Shown one piece after another: positions 1 to 4,928 of a stretch of DNA of 7,148 nt (within the stretch, counting starts at the first letter, position 1; the number at the start of each line of letters is the position of its first letter). Origin of the DNA: Myxococcales bacterium. GTDB taxonomy: Bacteria > Myxococcota > Myxococcia > Myxococcales > Anaeromyxobacteraceae. The notes under the pieces are model-generated. The model was not told the DNA's origin. It saw only the letters and a program-made list of their open reading frames with translations, and did not search any database. The position numbers were made by a program, and so were the translations under genes. The stretch lies in the NCBI GenBank assembly GCA_021784995.1, contig JAJYHA010000448.1:1-7148 (forward strand), given 5' to 3'.

Positions 1-98
1 ATCTTTTCAAGGGGGACGAGGCGCGGGAGGGCCGGCCGGACCCGCCACGGCCGCCTCCCCCGCCGCCGGCGCAGGGCGCCAGCCGCCTGCGGGTGCCG
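1..98. other. Left-edge non-coding stretch downstream of sixA
   Basis: No gene can be supported here. Read on the minus strand, this is the DNA just after the sixA stop codon. It contains the perfect palindrome GGCCGGCC (30-37), flanked by GCGGG (23-27) and CCCGC (41-45), which could fold into an imperfect GC-rich hairpin after sixA, but no clear T-run follows. The first ten bases are noticeably more A/T-rich than the rest. A 31-codon minus-strand frame (102 to 7, GTG start overlapping the sixA stop) has no recognisable features and is not called. Confidence 0.5.
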
Positions 99-551
99 TC
101 ACTCCCTGCGCGGCGCCTCCAGCCACGCGAGCGACAGGCCCGCGCCGGTCGCGTCGAGGGCCGCCACGGCGCCGGGCCGCACCTTCTCGTCGCGCCCGGC
201 CGCCAGCGCGACCGCCTCGGCCACCTCGGGGTTGTGCCCGACGAGCGCGGTGCCGGCCGGCGCCGCGTGCGCCCGCTCCAGGATCTCGCGCCCTCCCGAG
301 CGGCCCGACGCGAGCGCGTCCTCCTCCACCACGGGGGCGCCCGTCGCCTCCGACAGCAGCGCCGCCGTCTCCCGCGCGCGCGCGAAGGGGCTGGTCAAGA
401 TCCGGCGCACCGCCAGGCGCGGGCCCAGGGCCCGGAGCAGCGCCGCGAATGCCGCGCGCCCGGCGGGCGTGAGCCGCCGCGCGGCGTCTCCGCCCCCACC
501 GGGCTCCTCGGCCTTCGCGTGCCGCACGAGGTAGACGCGCCGGACCGCCAT
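99..551 (-). CDS. sixA: SixA-type phosphohistidine phosphatase
   Basis: A 150-residue cytoplasmic protein of the histidine phosphatase (RHG) superfamily, SixA branch, which removes phosphate from phosphohistidine. In E. coli SixA acts on phosphohistidine proteins such as ArcB and the nitrogen-related PTS protein NPr; the target here is unknown. The sequence shows the N-terminal catalytic motif LVRHAKAEE (Arg10, nucleophile His11), the phosphate-binding SPFARARET (Arg58, residues 54-62), and the second catalytic His in LVGHNPE (His106). Length matches E. coli SixA (about 160). The ATG at 551 is chosen because the motif lies ten residues in, as is usual, and because it sits 7 bases after the malQ stop. 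An upstream in-frame ATG at 581 would overlap malQ and add ten unconserved residues. It is probably the second gene of a malQ-sixA unit, with GTGAGG just ahead of the ATG overlapping the malQ stop. Confidence 0.9.
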   Translation of the reverse strand: MAVRRVYLVRHAKAEEPGGGGDAARRLTPAGRAAFAALLRALGPRLAVRRILTSPFARARETAALLSEATGAPVVEEDALASGRSGGREILERAHAAPAGTALVGHNPEVAEAVALAAGRDEKVRPGAVAALDATGAGLSLAWLEAPRRE

Positions 552-558
552 CTCGGCC

Positions 559-2151
559 TCACCTGCCGGCGGAGTCGCCACGCGTTCCCGCCCGCTGCGG
601 CAGGACGCGGCGGGAGCGTTCGGCGAGGCCCCGCAGGCGCTCCACCGTCGCGCGGTCCGCCATCAGGGCCGCCAGGTCGGCCGGTATCCGGTAGGACCAG
701 TTGGCCTCGGTCACGGTCCCGGGGACGTTCACCCGCTCGCGCGCGCCGAGCGCGTCCTGGAACGGGAGCAGCAGCAGGTCCGAGCCGGCGCCGTAGACGA
801 CCTCGAGGATCGCGTCGCGCACGCCGGCGTCGAAGCGTCGCGTCGCGGCCGCGCGGAGCGGCGCCAGGGCCGGCAGCCGCAGCAGGGCCGTGCGCTCCTC
901 CTCGGGCATGCCGTCGAACCACCCGGCGAGCGGCTCCGTGTCGTGGGTGCCGGTGGTGGCGACGGAGAGCGCCGGCCACCGCGCGGGGTCGCGGAAGGGC
1001 TGGCCGGGCTCCTTCCACTCGCGCTCCCAGCGGAGGATCCGGTAACCGGGCACGCCGCAGCGGGCGAGCGAGGCGCGGACGAAGTCGGGGACGGTGCCGA
1101 GATCCTCGGCCACGACGCGCGCCGGACGCGAGAGGATGGCGAGCAGCCGCTCCCCGTTGCGGATCTGCGCCGGCTCGCCTTCGGGCGTGAAGGCCGGGGG
1201 GCCCTCCGCGATCGGCCGGTAGTAGGTGCGGTAGAGCCCCACCACGTGATCGACGCGGTACAGGCCGTAGAGCGCGGCGCTCCGCCGGGCGCGCTCGCTC
1301 ATCCAGGCGAACCCGTTCCGCTCCATCACGTCCCAGCGGTAGACCGGCAACCCCCAGTCCTGGCCGGTGGCGCTGAAGGCGTCGGGCGGCACGCCCACCC
1401 GCGCGTCGAGCCGGAAGTCGAACGAGCGCGACCAGACGTCGGCGGAGTCGGTGGCGACCATGAACGGGAGGTCGCCCATCAGCTCCACGCCCGCGTCGTT
1501 CGCGGCGCGGCGCGCGGCGCGCCACTGCTCGTCGAGCTGCCACTGCAACCACGTGTGGTAGAGGACGCGCTCGGAGTGCGCGGCCCGCGCGGACGCGAGC
1601 GCGGCCGGGTCGCGCTCGCGCAGGGCGGGATCCCACTCCGTCCAGGGCCGTCCGCCCTGCGGCCCGTCGTGGAGGGAGACGAAGAGCGCGTACTCGTCCA
1701 GCCAGGCCGCGTGCTCCCGCGCGAACTCCCGCAGCCGCAGCGCGCGGGCGCCGCCGCGCCCCCACTCGCGCTCCCGGAACGCGGCGAAGGCGAGGGCCAG
1801 GGCCCGGTCCTTCAGCGCGCGGACGCGCGCCCACGCCACCGCGGACGCACGTCCGAGCGCCGCCACCTCCTCCCGGTCGGCCGGCGAGAGGGCGTCGCGG
1901 CCCCCCGCGGCCTCGAAGTCCTCCAGCGCGTCGACGGCCACGTACACGGGGTCGAGGGCGAAGGCCGACAGCGCGGCGTAGGGGCTCGACTGCCCCCGCG
2001 AGGCCTCGTGCACGGGCAGGAGCTGCACGACCGAGAAGCCGGCGGAGGCGGCCCAGCGCGCGAACGGAGCCAGGTCCGGGATCTCGCCCAGCCCCCAGCC
2101 GGAGGCGGAGCGGATCGAGAAGAGCGGGACGAGGCAGCCGGCCTGGCGCAT
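559..2151 (-). CDS. malQ: 4-alpha-glucanotransferase (amylomaltase, GH77)
   Basis: A 530-residue cytoplasmic enzyme that moves 4-alpha-glucan chains between maltodextrins, releasing glucose, in maltodextrin and glycogen metabolism. GH77 features are clear: an N-terminal PLFSIRSASGWGLGEIPDL block (residues 9-27), a QLLPVHE/SSPYAALSAFALDP block near 43-67, GDLPFMVATDSADVW (266-280), the nucleophile Asp301 in YRVDH, the acid/base Glu349 in VAEDLG, and the third acidic residue Asp404 in TGTHD. All three catalytic residues are present. Length fits the short bacterial amylomaltase type (about 500) rather than the roughly 690-residue E. coli type. The ATG at 2151 is preferred: family similarity begins about nine residues in, and a farther in-frame ATG at 2331 would add 60 unconserved residues and overlap gluQ. 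GGGG lies just upstream as a modest ribosome-binding site. It is divergent from gluQ and co-directional with sixA. Confidence 0.95.
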   Translation of the reverse strand: MRQAGCLVPLFSIRSASGWGLGEIPDLAPFARWAASAGFSVVQLLPVHEASRGQSSPYAALSAFALDPVYVAVDALEDFEAAGGRDALSPADREEVAALGRASAVAWARVRALKDRALALAFAAFREREWGRGGARALRLREFAREHAAWLDEYALFVSLHDGPQGGRPWTEWDPALRERDPAALASARAAHSERVLYHTWLQWQLDEQWRAARRAANDAGVELMGDLPFMVATDSADVWSRSFDFRLDARVGVPPDAFSATGQDWGLPVYRWDVMERNGFAWMSERARRSAALYGLYRVDHVVGLYRTYYRPIAEGPPAFTPEGEPAQIRNGERLLAILSRPARVVAEDLGTVPDFVRASLARCGVPGYRILRWEREWKEPGQPFRDPARWPALSVATTGTHDTEPLAGWFDGMPEEERTALLRLPALAPLRAAATRRFDAGVRDAILEVVYGAGSDLLLLPFQDALGARERVNVPGTVTEANWSYRIPADLAALMADRATVERLRGLAERSRRVLPQRAGTRGDSAGR

Positions 2152-2185
2152 GCCCCGTGAGACTGCGGTCGCCCGCGCCCCGTGA
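2152..2185. repeat. 9-base direct repeat in the malQ/gluQ divergent region
   Basis: GCCCCGTGA occurs at 2152-2160 and again at 2177-2185, a 25-base period, inside the 64-base gap between the divergent malQ and gluQ genes. The left copy touches the malQ start codon; on the malQ strand it reads TCACGGGGC, so its GGGG also serves as the probable ribosome-binding site. A tandem operator is possible, but a chance repeat in GC-rich DNA is equally plausible. Confidence 0.4.
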
Positions 2186-2205
2186 CAAGGGGATTCTGGG
2201 AGCCG

Positions 2206-2214
2206 TGCTAGAGT
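2206..2214 (+). promoter_or_regulatory. Possible extended -10 element for gluQ
   Basis: TGCTAGAGT resembles an extended -10 (TGnTATAAT): TG is present, and TAGAGT matches four of six bases. The GTGACA at 2182-2187 looks like a -35 box (five of six) but lies 21 bases upstream, too far for a standard spacing. If real, transcription would start near 2221, at the second GTG of gluQ, which would imply little or no leader. Confidence 0.3.
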
Positions 2215-2215
2215 C

Positions 2216-3205
2216 GTGGCCGTGCCGTGCTCACGCGGCCGCTTCGCTCCCAGCCCGACCGGCCCGCTGCACCTGGGGAACGCCCGCACGGCGCTCCTGG
2301 CCTGGCTGGCGGCGCGCAGCGCCGGCTCCACCTTCGTCCTGCGGCTCGAGGATCTCGACGCGGCCCGCAGCCGCCCGGGGCTGGAGCGCGCGATCCTGGA
2401 GGAGCTGCGGTGGCTGGGCCTGGACTGGGACGAGGGCCCCGACGTGGGCGGGCCCGTGGGCCCCTACCGGCAGTCGGAGCGCCGGGACCGCCACGCCGCG
2501 GCCTTGGCGCGGTTGCGGGCGGCGGGGTTCGCCTACCCCTGCTTCTGCTCCCGGGCCGAGATCGCGCGCGCCGCGCAGGCGCCCCACGGCCCGGGCGACG
2601 ACGGACCGCGCTACCCGGGGACGTGCCGCGGCCTCGGGCCGGAGGAGATCGCCGCCCGGAGCGCGCGCCGGCCTCCGGCCTGGCGCTTCCGGGTGCCGGA
2701 GGGGCGGGTCGCGTTCGACGACGCGATCCGTGGACGGTGCTCCTTCGACGTGGCGGAGGAGAGCGGGGACTTCGTGGTGGCCCGGGCCGACGGCGTCGCC
2801 TCCTACCAGCTGGCGGTGGTGGTGGACGACGCCGGCATGGGGATCGAGGAGGTGGTGCGCGGGGACGACCTCCTCGCCTCCACCGCCCGGCAGCTCCTCC
2901 TCTACCGGGCGCTGGGGGCCGCTCCGCCGCGCTTCGCCCACGTGCCGCTCGTGGTGGGGGAGGACGGGGCGCGCCTGGCGAAGCGGCACGGGGCGGCGTC
3001 GGTGGGAGAGCTGCGCGCGCGGGGGGCCGACCCACGCGCGGTGGTGGGCCTCCTCGCCGCGCTGTCGGGCCTCGCCGACGCTCCCTCCCCGCTGGATCCC
3101 GGGCAGCTCGTCGGCCGCTACCGGCCCGAGCGGATCCCGCGCCGACCCTCCGTGCTGCGCGCCGGCGCGCTCGCGGCGCCGCGGCCGAGCGGCGGGGCGG
3201 CGTGA
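2216..3205 (+). CDS. gluQ: Glutamyl-Q tRNA(Asp) synthetase
   Basis: A 329-residue paralogue of the glutamyl-tRNA synthetase catalytic core. The family activates glutamate and attaches it to queuosine at position 34 of tRNA(Asp). The N-terminal RFAPSPTGPLHLGNARTAL carries the HIGH-type motif (HLGN, residues 19-22), followed by LRLEDLD (42-48). A zinc site typical of GluQRS is visible: Cys109-Phe-Cys111, then Tyr133 and Cys137 in RYPGTC. The KMSKS-equivalent loop is RLAKRHGA (253-260). The protein ends soon after the catalytic domain, lacking the C-terminal anticodon-binding domain of GltX, which separates it from true GluRS. Two GTG codons, 2216 and 2222, are possible starts; neither has a well-placed ribosome-binding site (GGGAG at 2198-2202 is far from 2216). 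It appears to be a single gene, divergent from malQ. It implies queuosine-modified tRNA in this organism. Confidence 0.93.
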   Translation: MAVPCSRGRFAPSPTGPLHLGNARTALLAWLAARSAGSTFVLRLEDLDAARSRPGLERAILEELRWLGLDWDEGPDVGGPVGPYRQSERRDRHAAALARLRAAGFAYPCFCSRAEIARAAQAPHGPGDDGPRYPGTCRGLGPEEIAARSARRPPAWRFRVPEGRVAFDDAIRGRCSFDVAEESGDFVVARADGVASYQLAVVVDDAGMGIEEVVRGDDLLASTARQLLLYRALGAAPPRFAHVPLVVGEDGARLAKRHGAASVGELRARGADPRAVVGLLAALSGLADAPSPLDPGQLVGRYRPERIPRRPSVLRAGALAAPRPSGGAA

Positions 3206-3240
3206 GATACCTCCGGCGGGCGATGCGCATGCGGCGATCG

Positions 3241-3299
3241 GTCGCGGGCCCACGCGACGACTGTCGCTCGCCGCCGCCATCGCGTCGGAGGTTTCCGAC
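3241..3299. promoter_or_regulatory. Cluster of inverted repeats, possible activator sites or gluQ 3' hairpins
   Basis: Three overlapping or adjacent dyads are visible. GTCGCG(N6)CGCGAC spans 3241-3258. GCGAC(N4)GTCGC spans 3254-3267 and shares an arm with the first. GTCGGA(N4)TCCGAC spans 3284-3299. All are perfect in their arms. The centres of the last two are 31 bases apart, about three helical turns. The dyads sit roughly 75 and 105 bases upstream of the start site predicted from the sigma-54-like promoter, a usual place for enhancer-binding protein sites. The first could instead be an RNA hairpin downstream of gluQ; no T-run follows. Confidence 0.4.
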
Positions 3300-3339
3300 A
3301 GGGCGCCTCGGAAGTGCGCGGAATCCCTTGCGCTGCGGC

Positions 3340-3355
3340 TGGCAAGCGGCGTGCA
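3340..3355 (+). promoter_or_regulatory. Candidate sigma-54 (-24/-12) promoter
   Basis: TGGCAAG-N4-GTGCA matches the sigma-54 consensus TGGCACG-N4-TTGCA at 10 of 12 defined positions. The invariant GG (3341-3342) and GC (3353-3354) are separated by exactly ten bases. It points toward the small membrane protein gene; the predicted transcription start is near 3366, giving a leader of about 80 bases. Sigma-54 with enhancer-binding proteins is heavily used in myxobacteria, which supports but does not prove the call. Confidence 0.55.
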
Positions 3356-3446
3356 ATCTCCCGGGGCAGGCGGTCGGCACGGATGGAGGGCCACCCGGGG
3401 AGAGCCGGCCCACGGAGCCACACACGCAGGTGCACTGGAGAACGCC

Positions 3447-3746
3447 ATGAGCCGCAGGTCCTTCACGATGATCGGTGCCGCAGTCGGTCTCGCCCTCTTC
3501 CTCGCCGTCGCGCTCCTGCCCTCGCTGCTCTACGGCGGCTACGCGGGCGTGCTGCTCGCGGGCGGGATCTTCGGGCTGCCGGTGAAGGCCACGCTGCTGG
3601 TGCGCGCGCTCATCGTCTTCGGGATGGCGCTGGGCGTCGTCGGGGTGGGCGCGCTCTTCGCGGTCGGTGGCGCGGCGGCCGGCGCGGCCGCGTCGGTCCT
3701 CGCGGGCGTGGCGCCGTCGCGCGAGGGCGCCAGGACCGGCGTCTAG
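3447..3746 (+). CDS. Small hydrophobic membrane protein, function unknown
   Basis: A 99-residue protein that I do not recognise as a named family. A short basic N-terminus (MSRRS) leads into a hydrophobic helix (about residues 8-29). A glycine-rich hydrophobic stretch follows (30-45, containing YGGYAGVLLAGGIFGLP), then a second long hydrophobic segment (about 48-75) and an Ala/Gly-rich tail (75-88). The last ten residues are polar. It is thus probably an inner-membrane protein with two to three helices; small-residue patterns (GGxxG, AGG) suggest tight helix packing. The start is well supported by GGAG at 3437-3440, six bases upstream. The gene is alone downstream of a sigma-54-like promoter and convergent with the arginase-like gene. 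Hydrophobic small frames can arise by chance in GC-rich DNA, but the ribosome-binding site, the defined end and the following hairpin argue that it is real. Confidence 0.72.
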   Translation: MSRRSFTMIGAAVGLALFLAVALLPSLLYGGYAGVLLAGGIFGLPVKATLLVRALIVFGMALGVVGVGALFAVGGAAAGAAASVLAGVAPSREGARTGV

Positions 3747-3771
3747 CTGCCGTTCCGGCGCGGGAGGAGCG

Positions 3772-3798
3772 GGCCCGGGGCGCGACGCGCTCCGGGCC
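3772..3798. terminator. Strong GC hairpin between convergent genes
   Basis: A 12-pair stem (3772-3783 with 3787-3798) includes one G-U pair and encloses the three-base loop GAC. It lies in the 59-base gap between the small membrane protein stop (3746) and the stop of the convergent arginase-like gene (3806). On the plus strand it is followed only by TT, and no T-run lies on the other side. It may act as a weak bidirectional terminator or as a 3'-end stabilising hairpin. Confidence 0.55.
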
Positions 3799-3805
3799 TT
3801 CGCGT

Positions 3806-4921
3806 CTAGAGGGGAGCGCCCCCGGTCGCGGCGGCGGCGGTCTCGCGGAGGTAGCGGGCCGCGAGCGCGAGCGTGCGCGCGGGCTCGCCCGGCCCCCGGC
3901 CGAGCGACGGCGCCACCTCCATCACGTCCCCGCCGGCGAGCACGAACTCGCGGCCGAGCCGGCGCACGAGCTCGACCACGAACCCCGCCTCGAGGCCGCC
4001 GGGCTCGGGCGTCCCCGTGGCGTCGGCGAGCCCCTCGTCCGTCCCGTCGATGTCGTTCGAGAAGTAGACCCTGCGCGCGCCCGAGCCGCGGACCGCCTGC
4101 ACGATCGCCTCCAGGGCGCGGCCCGGATCGGCGCGCACCTCGTCGGCCCAGAACTGGCGGACGTCGAGGGTGCCCTCCCAGTGCGCGCGCTCCCGTCGCG
4201 AGGCCCGCACGCCCACCTGCACCAGCCGGCCGCCGCGTCCGAGCAGGTCGTTGGCGTGGTAGGACCAGGTCCCGAAGCAGTAGCGAACACCGAGCCGCTC
4301 CGCGAGCAGGTCGGTGTGGGCGTCCACCTGGACCAGGGCCAGATCGCGCCCCGCGGCGGCCAGCGCCTTCACCGCGGGCCAGGCGCAGGAGTGATCGCCG
4401 CCCAGCACGAGCAGCGCGGCGCCGGGGCTCGCCTGCAGCAGCAACGCGAAGACGCGCTCCGCCATCGAGAGGGGCGAGACCGGGAGCCGCGCGCGCTCCG
4501 CGGCGGGGACGCCCGGGTAGAGCGCGCCGCGCGTGGCCTCCTTCTGCGCCTCCGAGAGCATGTCGTCGTGCAGGAGCTGCGGCACCACGAAGAGGTCGCC
4601 CACGTCGACGATCCCCCGCGCGGCGGCGCGGGCGAAGAACCCGGGGTCCTCCTCGACCAGCTGCGCGCGGATGGCCTGCGGACCCATGCCGGCGCCGCGC
4701 AGGTATCCAGCGCCGACGTCGGAGGGGATCCCGACCAGGAAGGCGCGCGCGCCGGAGCAGCGCGCGAGCGCCTCGCGCCAACGCGCCGCCACCTCGTTCT
4801 CGGTGGCGCCGCCGTAGATCCGCCGCTGCACCGCCAGCTGCTCCGCGCGGCCGGTGGAGACCACGTAGAGGCCACCCGCCGCGGGGCGGAGCAGCAGCGA
4901 GAGCTCCTGGAGCGGATCCAC
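3806..4921 (-). CDS. Arginase/agmatinase-superfamily protein (ureohydrolase fold), substrate uncertain
   Basis: A 371-residue protein with the metal-binding signatures of the ureohydrolase superfamily, whose members hydrolyse arginine, agmatine, formiminoglutamate and related compounds using two Mn ions. The ligands are all present: His177 in LGGDHS; Asp200, His202 and Asp204 in VDAHTD; Asp290 and Asp292 in SNDIDGTDE. GTPEPGGL (303-310) and an acidic DVMEVAP (332-338) also fit the family. Departures are notable: FGTW (216-219) replaces the HGT of agmatinases, SND replaces the usual SFD, and DE replaces DP after the second metal motif. An approximately 60-residue N-terminal segment precedes the family core (FLVGIPSDVGAGYLRGAGMGP), making it longer than a typical 300-residue member. 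The start is the GTG at 4921, 7 bases after the pepA stop, so the two are likely co-transcribed. Superfamily membership is firm; the reaction is not known. Confidence 0.85.
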   Translation of the reverse strand: MDPLQELSLLLRPAAGGLYVVSTGRAEQLAVQRRIYGGATENEVAARWREALARCSGARAFLVGIPSDVGAGYLRGAGMGPQAIRAQLVEEDPGFFARAAARGIVDVGDLFVVPQLLHDDMLSEAQKEATRGALYPGVPAAERARLPVSPLSMAERVFALLLQASPGAALLVLGGDHSCAWPAVKALAAAGRDLALVQVDAHTDLLAERLGVRYCFGTWSYHANDLLGRGGRLVQVGVRASRRERAHWEGTLDVRQFWADEVRADPGRALEAIVQAVRGSGARRVYFSNDIDGTDEGLADATGTPEPGGLEAGFVVELVRRLGREFVLAGGDVMEVAPSLGRGPGEPARTLALAARYLRETAAAATGGAPL

Positions 4922-4928
4922 CCCGGTC

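Larger units (their letters stand above)
3206..3446. other. 241-base intergenic region rich in inverted repeats
   Basis: No gene is supported between gluQ and the small membrane protein gene. The region holds several short dyads in its left part (3223-3299), a sigma-54-type promoter at 3340-3355, and an approximately 80-base leader ending in a good ribosome-binding site (GGAG, 3437-3440, six bases before the ATG). The palindrome ATGCGCAT lies at 3223-3230. No T-run marks an intrinsic terminator for gluQ. Confidence 0.6.

Noticed and set aside
7..102. 31-codon frame overlapping the sixA stop by GTGA
   Set aside because: Pro/Ala/Gly-rich, no motif, no clear evidence of coding; most likely chance.
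552..581. Ten-residue N-terminal extension of sixA
   Set aside because: It would overlap malQ; the ATG at 551 puts the RHA motif at the normal distance and follows a ribosome-binding site.
93..1190. Long plus-strand open frame across sixA and malQ
   Set aside because: It is antisense to two recognisable enzymes and encodes low-complexity Arg/Pro/Ala-rich sequence, the usual shadow of GC-rich coding DNA.
2182..2187. GTGACA (plus) / TGTCAC (minus) as a -35 box for gluQ or malQ
   Set aside because: The spacing to the plus-strand -10-like element is 21 bases, and on the minus strand no acceptable -10 lies 16-18 bases downstream.
2152..2331. 60-residue N-terminal extension of malQ
   Set aside because: It would overlap the start of gluQ, has no GH77 similarity, and a better-placed ATG exists at 2151.
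3284..3299. GTCGGA-N4-TCCGAC as an intrinsic terminator of gluQ
   Set aside because: The stem is short and no T-run follows; a protein-binding dyad fits the promoter context better.
2157..3446. Open frame upstream of and continuous with the small membrane protein
   Set aside because: The upstream part is a Trp/Arg/Ser-rich shadow frame over gluQ. Only the part from the ATG at 3447, with its own ribosome-binding site, is protein-like.
2208..4781. 857-residue minus-strand open frame over gluQ and the intergenic region
   Set aside because: Antisense to gluQ and out of frame with the arginase-like gene; low-complexity Arg/Ala/Pro/Gly content with no domain.
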